In this document: positions 1 through 8,027 of the stretch, in pieces
Layout of the letters: each line of letters starts with the position of its first letter
How positions within the stretch are numbered: the stretch's first letter is position 1
NCBI GenBank assembly: GCA_963702105.1
Contig: OY969712.1
Coordinates: forward strand, 2,790,001 to 2,854,000
Direction of reading: 5' to 3'
Length of the DNA stretch: 64,000 nt
Source: ZC4RG20 sp963702105
GTDB taxonomy: Bacteria; Pseudomonadota; Gammaproteobacteria; Steroidobacterales; Rariloculaceae
Notes under the pieces: generated by a model
Seen by the model: the letters and a program-made list of their open reading frames with translations, nothing else
The model's database searches: none
Told to the model about the DNA's origin: nothing
Program-made: the position numbers and the translations under genes

Positions 1-1813
1 GCCGGCCGACCGGAAGCCCGTCGCGACGGTGCCGTAAACCATGCCGCCGGCCCTGAGATTGTAGTCCACGCCGACCGTCCAGTCGGTACGGCTCGTCGAG
101 CTGACGGCCGGCTCGGCAATGGTGAGAAAACCGGTGTGATCGAAGGTGTACTCCTTCCTTTCGTTCGTGTAGCGCAGCCCGGCCGTCACGGAGAGTTGCG
201 AGGTGACGTTCGAACACGCCGTGCACGAAGGCCGACTCGTTGCTCGTGTGGAAGGAGTCGTTCTGGTCGAACTCCGGAATGATGCCGAGATAGTTGAAGG
301 GCTGCAGGTGCACGCGGCCGCCCAGCGAGGAGTTCGCGTCGTAGTAGAACGCGCCCGTGGTCCACGCGAGCTTGTCCTTGACGGCATTGCCGCTGAACTG
401 AATCTCGGCCGTGCGCTGCCGATGGTCGAGGATGTTGTAGGTCGTCGTCATGTCGAGAGGCAGATCGTCGCCCGTCGTGAAGACGGCGTGGTAATTCCGG
501 TACGACCCCACCCACTTCATGTGCAGATTCGGCCCGATGTCGTACTCGACGGTGTTCGCGACGCCCCACGTCTGATTACCGTTCTTGTCCGGCCAGCACT
601 TGTGCTGGAGCGGATCGCAGTAGGTCTCGAAGTTCTGGTAGCTCTGCTCCGGCCGGTCGAAGCGCGCACCGATGTCCGGAATGCCGAGCTGCGGCAGAAT
701 CTGCCCGGCTACCATGAGCGGATCGAGCGGAAATGCCCGCGGCTCCTTCATGACGTCGCCAAAGGCTTCACTGTCGTTGTTGATGTAGTCGGTCGTCAGC
801 ATGACGTCGAGCCGGTCCTTCGGCGTGTAGCGCAGGCTCACGCGCGCGCCCTGCTTGTCGATCCCCCGGTCCGTACCGATCTTGCAGCCGTCCTTCCGCG
901 CGCCGGGTTGGAATTCCGGGTACGAGAACGCGTTGTCCTCCGCGCTGCCAGGCGTGACCATGACGGGCGCGTAGATCGGCGTGCCGAAGGGCGAAGTGCC
1001 GACCTGCGTGACGCCGCCGATACCGTCACCGATGCCTGCGAGCTCCGGCGTGCCTTCGGCCTTCATCTCGCACGTGAAGTCGAGCCGGTCGATATAGCCG
1101 TTGCGGTGCTTGGACATGCCCACCGCACGCAATGCGAGCTTGTCTTTGATGATCGGGATATCGAAGGCACCGCGCAGGTTGACGCTTTTGTAGTTTCCGT
1201 AACTGGCCTCGACGTAGCCCGTGTTGTCGCCTTCGGGTTTCTTCGTGATGATGCGGATCGCACCGCCGAGCGAGTTTTTGCCGAACAGAGTGCCTTGGGG
1301 GCCGCGCAGCACCTCCACGCGGTCCACGTCGGCGAGGTCGAACGCCGACGCCGCCAGCGTGCCGAAGTACACGTCGTCGATATAGACGCCGACGGCCGGC
1401 TCGGTCGCGTAGATGAAGTCGCTTGCGATGACGCCCCGAATACCGATCGTGGGCGCGACGCCGCCGGGCCGTATGTAGGCGTTCGGCACGACGGCGCCGA
1501 TCTGATCCACGTTGGTGAGACTGCGGGCCTCGAGATCCGTCGAGGTAAAGGCCGAGACCGCGAGGGGCGTCTGCTCGAGGCTTTCTTGCCGGAAGCGCGC
1601 AGTGACCACGATCTCCTCGAGCTGGCCCTGCGCTTTCGGGGCCGTCGCCGCGGGGGCCCGCCCGCTGCTCGCCCCGCCACCCGCCTGGGCGCTAGCGGGT
1701 GCCGGCGGCAGTGCGAGCAACACGGCGGCCGCTAAGGCGCCGAGGCCCGGCACGGATACATGAATGAGACCACGGCCGGGCCGCAGCCCGCCTTTTCCTT
1801 CCGGATGAGTCAT
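1..1813 (-). CDS. TonB-dependent outer-membrane receptor (3' end off window, one frameshift)
   Basis: This is an outer-membrane gated channel that takes up a ligand using TonB energy; the ligand cannot be told from sequence. Translation from ATG at 1813 (AGGGGG upstream) gives a signal peptide ending near PAPASAQA. The motif LEEIVVTAR follows, then a plug domain with VEVLRGPQGTLFGKNSLGG, then barrel sequence running to GFRSAG at the window edge. These are hallmarks of the large soil-type TonB receptor family. The frame breaks at 206-214. Upstream it reads SAFVHGVF; downstream it reads VTSQLSVTAGLRYTNER in the next frame. Removing one base (minus strand TTCGAACGTC to TTCGACGTC) restores VFDVTSQLSV. 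The C-terminal part of the barrel lies outside the window. Family call is certain; whether the frameshift is real is doubtful. Confidence 0.93.
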   Translation of the reverse strand, partial: MTHPEGKGGLRPGRGLIHVSVPGLGALAAAVLLALPPAPASAQAGGGASSGRAPAATAPKAQGQLEEIVVTARFRQESLEQTPLAVSAFTSTDLEARSLTNVDQIGAVVPNAYIRPGGVAPTIGIRGVIASDFIYATEPAVGVYIDDVYFGTLAASAFDLADVDRVEVLRGPQGTLFGKNSLGGAIRIITKKPEGDNTGYVEASYGNYKSVNLRGAFDIPIIKDKLALRAVGMSKHRNGYIDRLDFTCEMKAEGTPELAGIGDGIGGVTQVGTSPFGTPIYAPVMVTPGSAEDNAFSYPEFQPGARKDGCKIGTDRGIDKQGARVSLRYTPKDRLDVMLTTDYINNDSEAFGDVMKEPRAFPLDPLMVAGQILPQLGIPDIGARFDRPEQSYQNFETYCDPLQHKCWPDKNGNQTWGVANTVEYDIGPNLHMKWVGSYRNYHAVFTTGDDLPLDMTTTYNILDHRQRTAEIQFSGNAVKDKLAWTTGAFYYDANSSLGGRVHLQPFNYLGIIPEFDQNDSFHTSNESAFVHGVFERHLATLRDGRAALHERKEGVHLRSHRFSHHCRAGRQLDEPYRLDGRRGLQSQGRRHGLRHRRDGLPVGR

Positions 1814-2026
1814 CGGGCATTCCCCCTTCTGTTGTTGGGCCGTGGTAGTTCGAGCCGGCCCCCACTCCTCCTGGTGTACCGAAGCGCTATTGACGGCATG
1901 ACGGTCATGCCGACAGGTTCGTCATTATGTTGCGTTATTGCTGTTGCGGGAACGGTTATAAATACAGAGGATGTTTGTTTATCGCCACACGGGCGGGCCG
2001 TGGCGCCCGCGGAGGGACTTTGTAAC

Positions 2027-2041
2027 TGAGAATCATTCAGA
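2027..2041. promoter_or_regulatory. Fur-box-like palindrome upstream of the TonB receptor
   Basis: TGAGAATCATTCAGA matches the common gammaproteobacterial Fur operator core TGAGAATNATTCTCA at all but two positions of the second half. It lies about 214 bp upstream of the TonB receptor start and would fit iron-controlled expression. A Fur-family regulator is encoded at 44600-45010, but its target set is unknown. No convincing promoter overlapping the site was found, so this remains tentative. Confidence 0.35.
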
Positions 2042-2045
2042 AAAC

Positions 2046-2246
2046 CCCTCCGCGGAGGGCGCCGGGGAATCTGCGGCGCAGCGGGGCGCAGAACCGAAAA
2101 CCGACCCCGGGTTTCAGAAGCGGATGGGCAAGGAAGGCTGGATGGGGGACACGATCAACCGGCGCCAGGCGCGGCGGCGGCTAGCCATGGGCGAGACGCC
2201 ATGGGCCGGCACGCCATCGGCGGCACTCCATGGGCGGCACGCCGCC
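2046..2246. repeat. Intergenic palindrome and short degenerate direct repeats
   Basis: The 470 bp between the TonB receptor and the cytochrome gene shows no coding signal. It holds a perfect 14 bp palindrome CCCTCCGCGGAGGG (2046-2059). On the minus strand this is followed by GTTTTC, so it could act as a weak terminator for the cytochrome gene. At 2184-2246 there are four degenerate 13-15 bp units built on GCCATGGGCGGCAC. The 1920-1980 stretch is unusually AT-rich for this genome and may hold the receptor promoter. Confidence 0.4.
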
Positions 2247-2283
2247 TGACTGGCCGGCCGGCGCCCCTGTGGGCGCACGGCCT

Positions 2284-2745
2284 CTAGCCGCCGGAGAAGT
2301 CCTGATCGGTGAAGGACGGGTCCTTCGTCGGCACCTTGATCTTGATGAATGGCTTCTTGGCGGCAGAATGGCACTGGTCGCAGCCCGACGTGAGGGCCGT
2401 GTAGGCCGCTTCGAACCGCTGTTCGTTCTTGGCGGCGATCGCCGATTTCATCGTCCCGAGCGCCGGCTCGATGATCGTCTTGATGAGCTGCGCGACCGGG
2501 ACGTCTTCCCAGTCGGCCTGATAGGTGGCGACGTCCTCGAACGTCTCGCCGAGCTCGTCGGCCTCGTAAGCGGCGAGCGGCCAATTCTCAGCCTTGCCCG
2601 CGTACCAGAGCTTCAGGTGATGCGGCTGGACGTAGGCGGTCATGAAGTCGCCGAGTCCGGGCGCGTAAGCCGGCGGCGCGGCTCCCGCGGAAAAGGCCAA
2701 GGCCGAGCAGCCGACGGCGAGCGCGGCCGTCAATCTTCTTTTCAT
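2284..2745 (-). CDS. Class II-type (c'-like) periplasmic cytochrome c
   Basis: A 153-residue exported haem protein. The start at 2745 is supported by AGGAGGAG, and the protein opens with a signal peptide (MKRRLTAALAVGCSALAF..AGA). A single haem site CDQCH lies near residue 128, close to the C-terminus, as in class II cytochromes c' (four-helix bundles), unlike class I cytochromes where it is N-terminal. The ligand or redox partner is unknown. A second protein of the same plan is encoded at 20812-21375. It stands alone between the TonB receptor and the DUF2852 gene on the same strand. Haem attachment is clear; the exact family is inferred from architecture. Confidence 0.75.
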   Translation of the reverse strand: MKRRLTAALAVGCSALAFSAGAAPPAYAPGLGDFMTAYVQPHHLKLWYAGKAENWPLAAYEADELGETFEDVATYQADWEDVPVAQLIKTIIEPALGTMKSAIAAKNEQRFEAAYTALTSGCDQCHSAAKKPFIKIKVPTKDPSFTDQDFSGG

Positions 2746-3005
2746 GGGGCTCCTCCTGATCTCGACGAACCGCCCTGTGGTCGACGCGCCGACGCACCGT
2801 GTCCCGCCGCAACGGCCCGCGTCGACGGCAGAGTCGAGGATGTACGTATCGCCGGCCGGCGTCAACGAGACAGCGGCTGAGGCTATGGCTCGGCTGCGGC
2901 TGCGGCTGCGGCGCAACAGAAGCCCTTGGCGACGAAGCCGGCCTGCGCAACCCAACGCTCGACCCGGCCGCGCGCCGCCGCCGCGCCGCGGCCGTGGATG
3001 CGCGG

Positions 3006-3401
3006 CTACTGGGGCTGCGGCTCCGCTCCGTCATCGGGCTGGCGCCGACGCTCGGCCATGAACTGATCGAACTCGGCCTTGTCCTTCGCGCGGCGCAGGC
3101 GCTCGAGGAACCCCTGGAACTCGCGCTGCTCCTCCTCGAGGCGGCGCAGCGTCTCCTCCCGATACTCGTCGAACGCCGCGTTCCCGCTCGAGTGCGAGCC
3201 GGCGTAGTACCAGCCCTTCCTGTGCATGCGCATGTGCCGGCGACCGGCTCTTCTGCCGTGGCATCCCCATCCCATTCGACCGCTCCAAATTAGAAAGGCC
3301 AGCAGCGCGAGACCGACCGGCCAGTAAATGATGAAGCTCAACACCAGCAAGCCGATCCACGCCGGCTTACCGATCTCATCGAGTTTCGCGACGATCTCCA
3401 T
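3006..3401 (-). CDS. DUF2852 family membrane protein
   Basis: A small inner-membrane protein of about 131 residues. A hydrophobic segment (IGLLVLSFIIYWPVGLALLAFLIW) is followed by a GRMG motif, basic residues, and a helical, charged C-terminal half (EETLRRLEEEQREFQGFLERL) likely to form a coiled coil. This layout matches DUF2852, whose function is unknown. ATG at 3401 is preferred because AGGG lies at a suitable distance; an ATG at 3416 has no ribosome binding site and falls inside a palindrome. The promoter and operator-like site directly upstream, together with the TetR gene beyond, suggest repression by that TetR. Confidence 0.75.
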   Translation of the reverse strand: MEIVAKLDEIGKPAWIGLLVLSFIIYWPVGLALLAFLIWSGRMGWGCHGRRAGRRHMRMHRKGWYYAGSHSSGNAAFDEYREETLRRLEEEQREFQGFLERLRRAKDKAEFDQFMAERRRQPDDGAEPQPQ

Positions 3402-3415
3402 CGGGCACGCCCTCA

Positions 3416-3438
3416 TGTTAATGTTAATAACATTTACA
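3416..3438. promoter_or_regulatory. Nested 23 bp palindrome, likely TetR operator
   Basis: The outer half sites TGTTA and TTACA enclose a perfect 15 bp palindrome, AATGTTA-A-TAACATT (3420-3434). Over the whole 23 bp only one symmetric pair and the centre deviate. It lies just downstream of the -10 of the DUF2852 promoter, where a bound dimer would block transcription. The half sites recur in the palindrome overlapping the tetR start (4121-4137), which supports one regulator acting on both. Confidence 0.6.
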
Positions 3439-3465
3439 TTGTCGCGCTTCCAGGCCCGCTGTCAA
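3438..3465 (-). promoter_or_regulatory. Sigma70-type promoter of the DUF2852 gene
   Basis: On the minus strand a perfect -35 TTGACA (3465-3460) is followed after 16 bp by GACAAT (3443-3438), a 4/6 match to the -10. Predicted transcription would start within the 23 bp palindrome at 3416-3438. Confidence 0.5.
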
Positions 3466-3494
3466 GAGGGGGCCCCGGCCCCGCACGCCGAGGC

Positions 3495-4121
3495 TCAGTC
3501 CGAGAAGCCGAGGCCGCGCAGATAGACGAGGATGCCCGCCTCGAGCAGCTCCTCGGGCGGCATCGGCAGCTTGCGCCGCCCCGGATCGGGACGCACGAAC
3601 AGCGAGGCGATGCCGTGCGCGAGCGCCCATACGTGCAAGCTCATCATGGACGCGGGCGGCCGGGAGGCCGGCGGCAGCTCCGCACTGAGCTTCTCGGAGG
3701 CCGAACGCAGGACGCCGAAAGCGCGATCCGCCGCGCGGCGAAGCTCGGGCTCCGCGTCGCTCGGAACGCCGGCCTCGAACATGGCGGCGTAGAACGCGGG
3801 CTCGCCGCGCGCGAACTCGAGATACGCGCGCCCGAGCCGCTCGAACGCTGCGAAGGGCTCCGGGCAACCCTCGTTCCACGCGGCCTCCAGCGCATCTGCG
3901 AACTTCTCGAAGCCGAGCCGCGCGACTTGGGCCAGCAGGTCTTCCCTATCCCGGAAGTGCCGGTACGGTGCCGCGGAGCTCACGCCGGCGAGGCGCGCGG
4001 CGTCCGCGAACGTGAAGCCTCCGGGCCCCTTCTCCGCGATGAGCTCGAGCGCGGCGAGCACCAGCGCCTCGCGCAAATTTCCGTGGTGATAGCCGCGCCG
4101 CCCGTGTCTCTTCCAGGTCAT
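3495..4121 (-). CDS. TetR/AcrR family transcriptional regulator
   Basis: A 208-residue DNA-binding repressor-type protein. The N-terminal helix-turn-helix spans about residues 15-60 (RGYHHGNLREALVLAALELI, FTFADAARLAGVSSAAPYRHF, DREDLLAQVA). The C-terminal ligand domain resembles the WHG/TetR_C_33 group (residues 80-205, with a SMMSLHVWALAHGIASLFV core). The inducer is unknown. The gene is transcribed toward the DUF2852 gene and a palindrome overlaps its own start, so autoregulation and control of the downstream membrane protein are inferred. Confidence 0.9.
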   Translation of the reverse strand: MTWKRHGRRGYHHGNLREALVLAALELIAEKGPGGFTFADAARLAGVSSAAPYRHFRDREDLLAQVARLGFEKFADALEAAWNEGCPEPFAAFERLGRAYLEFARGEPAFYAAMFEAGVPSDAEPELRRAADRAFGVLRSASEKLSAELPPASRPPASMMSLHVWALAHGIASLFVRPDPGRRKLPMPPEELLEAGILVYLRGLGFSD

Positions 4122-4137
4122 GTTAGAGAGTCTTACA
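4121..4137. promoter_or_regulatory. Palindrome overlapping the tetR start, likely autoregulatory operator
   Basis: TGTTAGAGAGTCTTACA is an inverted repeat (TGTWAGA, 3 bp spacer, TCTWACA) with one symmetric mismatch. It begins at the first base of the tetR start codon and extends upstream. It shares the TGTWA/TWACA half sites with the nested palindrome in front of the DUF2852 gene. Confidence 0.5.
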
Positions 4138-4284
4138 TACCCGCCCCTCCGGGTGTAGCCCCCGGCGCAAGAGGTTCGGCCGGCGCGGTGCGCCGGAGCT
4201 TCCCGGGCCCGTGGATCCGGGCCTCGCTTGACACCCGAGGCCGCTGCCGTTTATTCACGTCTTCGAGGGCTCGGGAGAACCATA

Positions 4285-5568
4285 ATGAATCAAGGCCTCG
4301 TTCGGCACGCTCTGCAGCTCGGTATCCTCACGCTCGGCGCCGTCGGCTGCGCCGCGGCCTTTGCCCAGCAAGGGCAGCCGGACATCGGTATTGCGCCGGT
4401 ACGGCTCGGTCCCGGGCCTTACGTCTTCGATACCGCGGAGCAGCATCGCCTGCGCGTAGAGGTCGTCCTGCACGGGCTGCCGCATCCCTTCAGCCTCGCG
4501 TTCCTGCCGAACGGGGACGCGCTCATCAGCGAACGGGGCGCCGGCCTGCGCCTCGTGCGCCACGCGACGGGACAAGGCGGCAGCCCCATGCTCGAGACGC
4601 AAGCCGTCGCGGGCGGCCCGCCCCCGGGCCCGTTCCGCGGCGCGGGGCTCGCCGAGGTCGCCGTGGACCCCGACTTCGCCGCCGATCATTTCGTCTATTT
4701 CACGTACAACGACCCGGTGCCCTCCGCGGCTGCCGGCAGCGCCGGCGCGGCTGCGAGCGGTTCGGGCGCGAGCCAGGCCCCGCGTCCTTCCACGGCCGTC
4801 ACGCTCGACCGCGCCCGTCTCGACGGCCTGCGCCTCGTCGAGCGGCGCACGCTGTTCCGAGGCGAACCCAAAGAGGGCAGCAGCGGCTCGCGGCTCGCAT
4901 TTGGTCCGGGCACGATCTTCATGACGACGGGCGCGCCTTTCGGCGACCAGGCCCAGCGGCTCGACAGCGTCTACGGCAAGGTGCTGCGAATCGCCCGCGA
5001 CGGCAGCATCCCGGCCGACAACCCTTTCGTGCATCGGGCCGGCGCCCGCCCGGAGGTCTACTCCTACGGCCACCGGGACCAGCTCGGGCTTACGATCGAC
5101 CCGCAGAGCGGCGCAGTGCTGGCGGCCGAGCACGGCCCGAACGGCGGCGACGAGGTGAACCTGATCCTGCCCGGCCGCAACTACGGCTGGCCGACCTACA
5201 GCTTCGGGCGCAGCTACGAAGGCCCGCGAATCTCCGCGGTGCCGCTCGGGCCGGACACCGAGCAGCCGATCCTGCTTTGGATTCCCTCCGTCGCGCCGTC
5301 GGGCATGACGTTCTATACGGGCGACCGCTTCCCGGCCTGGAAGAACAACCTCTTCGTCGGCAGCTCACGCCACGGCGAGATCCCGCGCACGGGCGGCCTC
5401 GAGCGCATCGTCTTCAACGGCAAGCTCGAGGAGCTGCGGCGCGAGTCGCTGCTGACGGCCCTGCACCAAAGGATCCGCGACGTGCGCCAGGGCCCGGACG
5501 GCCTGCTCTACGTGATTACGGACGAGGACGACGGCGCGCTGCTGCGCCTGTCGCCGGCGGCCGATTGA
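4285..5568 (+). CDS. PQQ-dependent soluble sugar (aldose) dehydrogenase family protein
   Basis: A 427-residue periplasmic six-bladed beta-propeller enzyme of the GSDH/YliI family, which oxidises aldose sugars using PQQ and calcium. Start at 4285 follows GGAGA, and a signal peptide runs to about residue 24 (AAAFAQQ). Family motifs seen are HPFSLAFLPNGDALISERG, AEVAVDPDFAADHFVYFTY, YSYGHRDQLGLTIDP and AEHGPNGGDEVNLILPGRNYGW; the HRD and the EHGPNGGDE loop carry the catalytic His and cofactor contacts. A low-complexity Ala/Ser/Gly insert lies near residues 150-168. No PQQ synthesis genes are in the window. Substrate is unknown. Confidence 0.9.
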   Translation: MNQGLVRHALQLGILTLGAVGCAAAFAQQGQPDIGIAPVRLGPGPYVFDTAEQHRLRVEVVLHGLPHPFSLAFLPNGDALISERGAGLRLVRHATGQGGSPMLETQAVAGGPPPGPFRGAGLAEVAVDPDFAADHFVYFTYNDPVPSAAAGSAGAAASGSGASQAPRPSTAVTLDRARLDGLRLVERRTLFRGEPKEGSSGSRLAFGPGTIFMTTGAPFGDQAQRLDSVYGKVLRIARDGSIPADNPFVHRAGARPEVYSYGHRDQLGLTIDPQSGAVLAAEHGPNGGDEVNLILPGRNYGWPTYSFGRSYEGPRISAVPLGPDTEQPILLWIPSVAPSGMTFYTGDRFPAWKNNLFVGSSRHGEIPRTGGLERIVFNGKLEELRRESLLTALHQRIRDVRQGPDGLLYVITDEDDGALLRLSPAAD

Positions 5569-5580
5569 GCCGGCGGGCGC

Positions 5581-7140
5581 TTACCTCAGTCTCGTGACCT
5601 CGAGCGAGAGGCTGCCGCGGTTGTTGGAATAGAAGTTCCAAGCGTCGTTGGCATAGGCGTACAGGTAGCCCGAGGCGCGCGGCACGTACTCGCAGCCCGC
5701 GCCGATCGCGAAGGCTTCGTGCTCTTCAGGGTCGCCGTTCGCGTCCGCCCTGCCCCCGTTTGCGACGGCCCCGACGAGACAGAACCACGGCACGCGCGCG
5801 TTTTGCAGCCGCTCGTGCCGCTTGGTCAAGCGAAAATCGGCGCGCGCGTTGTTCGTGAGCTTCTTGAATACATTTTCGAGCTCGCCGAGCGCCGTGCCGA
5901 TCGCCTGCAGGGCCTCGCCGGGCTGAAAGTGCCCGTCGTTCGTGCCGGCCGGACCGCAGGCGATCGAGCGATCCAGCCACTGCCCGGCCGCCGTGAAGCG
6001 GTATTTGACACCCGCCTCGAGATACAGGCCCGTCGCGTTCCAAGGATTCACGGCGTAAACGTCGAAGCGTCGAACGTCGGCCTCGGCTGCGAGAATCGGC
6101 ACCGTCGCCCGGTACGGCGCGTCCGTGATCGGCGGGCACCGGCGACGTTCCACGAGGGAGGCATGGGGGCCGGAGCGGCCGTCCTCGGCGACCGCCTCGA
6201 CGCGCGGTGCGCTGCGCGGCTGCGTGGGCAGGAGCTTGAACACGCTGGTGCAGGAGTCGTGCAGAATGCCTCGCGCGAGCGGCCGCACCTGCGCCCTAAG
6301 GTCCGGGTCGAAACCGAGGCCCAGCGCCTCGGCTTCGTCCATCATCCATTTGAGCGCGCCGTCGGCGAGCCCGCAGTCCCGATAGCCGCCGCCAACGTCG
6401 CAATGCACGCCGGGAAACCAGACCTGCTTGAGGTCCGACTGGCCGTTGTCGATCCAGAGCGTCGGCTGAAAGCTCGCCCGCATCTCGTCGAGCGCCACGG
6501 CATGGCGAGCGTGCTGGATCAGCGTGCTCAAGTTGGTGTCGTGAAAGGCGTGCTCGTCGCTCGCGTCGAGGAGATTCAGAACGCCGAGATCCTTCGGTAT
6601 GCCGAGCGCGCCGACCGTGTCCCAGACGCCTACCAGGTAGATGGGAATGTCCTCTTTGCCGCCGGCCGTATGAAACTTCCAGCCGCTCGCCTGCCAGTCC
6701 TTTCGCGTTTCCAGATGGTCGCGGTAGCCCTTCTGAAACACGCGGCCGACCCGCGGCCATACGTCCTCGGGCGTTACGTCGTCGAAACTCAGGAGACCGC
6801 AATGGGCCACGAGGCCCGCCAGGCTGCGGACCGTATAGGCGCCGCGGCTGAAGCCGAACAGGAAGATCCGGTCCTGATCCTCGTACGTCCGGCACAGCCA
6901 TTGATAGGCGCTCATGATGTTGCGATTGAGCCCCTCGCCCGTAAGGCCGCCCTCCACGTGCTCGAGCCACCCTGGATCCGTGCCGACGCCCGGGTGGTAG
7001 TACTTGATCTGCGCCTTGCCGTCGTGCTCGCCGGCGAGACTGTTGTACAGCCGAACGACGTTGGTCGGCACGGGCGCCCCGTCTTCCCGCTGATCGGCCG
7101 TGTTCCACGTGCCGTCGCAGCAGACGACGAGGTTCCTCAT
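5581..7140 (-). CDS. DUF2235 alpha/beta-hydrolase (Tle1-like phospholipase domain)
   Basis: A 519-residue protein whose N-terminal 300 residues are a DUF2235 domain: MRNLVVCCDGTWNTADQ, then the nucleophile elbow FLFGFSRGAYTVRSLAGL (Ser about residue 97), then VGVWDTVGALG and FPGVHCDVGGGY. This is the fold of Tle1 phospholipase effectors, but no type VI secretion gene is nearby, so an intracellular or unrelated lipid/ester hydrolase role is equally possible. The C-terminal 200 residues look like a separate beta-rich domain (NPWNATGLYLEAGVKYRFTA onward). The start overlaps the upstream stop by ATGA, so it is translationally coupled to the secreted-protein gene. No signal peptide is visible. Confidence 0.85.
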   Translation of the reverse strand: MRNLVVCCDGTWNTADQREDGAPVPTNVVRLYNSLAGEHDGKAQIKYYHPGVGTDPGWLEHVEGGLTGEGLNRNIMSAYQWLCRTYEDQDRIFLFGFSRGAYTVRSLAGLVAHCGLLSFDDVTPEDVWPRVGRVFQKGYRDHLETRKDWQASGWKFHTAGGKEDIPIYLVGVWDTVGALGIPKDLGVLNLLDASDEHAFHDTNLSTLIQHARHAVALDEMRASFQPTLWIDNGQSDLKQVWFPGVHCDVGGGYRDCGLADGALKWMMDEAEALGLGFDPDLRAQVRPLARGILHDSCTSVFKLLPTQPRSAPRVEAVAEDGRSGPHASLVERRRCPPITDAPYRATVPILAAEADVRRFDVYAVNPWNATGLYLEAGVKYRFTAAGQWLDRSIACGPAGTNDGHFQPGEALQAIGTALGELENVFKKLTNNARADFRLTKRHERLQNARVPWFCLVGAVANGGRADANGDPEEHEAFAIGAGCEYVPRASGYLYAYANDAWNFYSNNRGSLSLEVTRLR

Positions 7141-8027
7141 TGCGCCGGGCCGGCGGCCGAAGCGCCACGCGATGTGGACGCGGCGGGCGCCGCGGGCGCC
7201 GCGGCGGCGTCCGGCGGCGGCGCGAGCGTGAACTTCCCGTCCACGATCGGATTGCGCTCCTCGCCCTCGCAGTCCTCGTACACCATCCGATGGATGTTGG
7301 CGACGCGCTCGTAGGTTCGGCGCAGGTGCCAGGGCTCGGTAAGCATGGCCGGATCGATGATCGTCATCCGATCCTCCAGGTGATCCTTGTCGATCATTCG
7401 GATGCGCTCGATGAAATGCGCGTCCGTGCTCAGGAGGGCGACGGTCTGCGCATCCTCGATGCCGCCGAAAGCCATGACGGAGAGGCCGCTTCTGCCCGGA
7501 AACGCGGACTTCACGGCGATCGTATCGATCACGAGCGTCTGTCCTTCCCAGTGGCCGATCGAATCGCCCCAGCGCGTCGGCCACAGGTCGTTCTTGCCCG
7601 GGTGGGACCGCCCGTCCGTGTAGACGTGGCGGATTTCCCGACTCGAGAAGATCAGGGCCGTCTCCTTCGGCGTCGGCAGGATCTCGAACATCAACGGCGA
7701 TTCGATCATGAGCGTCGGATAGCCGAATGTACATGCCCGGACGGCGCCACCCGGGTCGATCCCTTCGCGCATTTCCTTCATGGCCTTCTTCTGACCCGCC
7801 ACGACCTTGTCCACCGCGGCCTGCGCCTCGGGCTTGAGCGGCGGCGCCCATTCGAGCTTGTGCAGCACTTCATCGAGCGACTGGTAGAACCCGCCGTCCG
7901 GGCTCGGCGTCGCCCCGACGTTCTCCCATTGGCCGCTCCAGTCCGGCAGCTGCGCCGAAGCCCCGCTCGCTCCCGCCCACGCGAGCACCACGGCCGCGGC
8001 CGTTCGGGCCCCTTTTCGCGGGCTCAT
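7137..8027 (-). CDS. Secreted protein of unknown function (soil-gammaproteobacterial family)
   Basis: A 296-residue exported protein with a signal peptide (MSPRKGARTAAAVVLAWAG..ASAQ). A DWSGQW motif starts the mature part. The second half is a conserved segment with HPGKNDLWPTRWGDSIGHWEG, QTLVIDT and HLRRTYERV. I recognise this pattern from many unnamed periplasmic proteins in TonB-receptor-rich genomes but know no function. The tail is Ala/Pro-rich. Both ends overlap neighbours by ATGA, so it belongs to a three-gene unit with the DUF6152 and DUF2235 genes. The product at 19086-20447 shows a faintly similar C-terminal layout. Confidence 0.75.
   Translation of the reverse strand: MSPRKGARTAAAVVLAWAGASGASAQLPDWSGQWENVGATPSPDGGFYQSLDEVLHKLEWAPPLKPEAQAAVDKVVAGQKKAMKEMREGIDPGGAVRACTFGYPTLMIESPLMFEILPTPKETALIFSSREIRHVYTDGRSHPGKNDLWPTRWGDSIGHWEGQTLVIDTIAVKSAFPGRSGLSVMAFGGIEDAQTVALLSTDAHFIERIRMIDKDHLEDRMTIIDPAMLTEPWHLRRTYERVANIHRMVYEDCEGEERNPIVDGKFTLAPPPDAAAAPAAPAASTSRGASAAGPAQ

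Noticed and set aside
203..1735. Long plus-strand open frame opposite the TonB receptor
   Set aside because: Composition is Arg/Ala/Val-rich without motifs, while the minus strand gives clear TonB receptor sequence. It is antisense shadow, as are many others in the window.
5581..7140. Type VI secretion phospholipase effector
   Set aside because: DUF2235 fold fits, but no immunity, VgrG, PAAR or adaptor gene is present; called only as a DUF2235 hydrolase.
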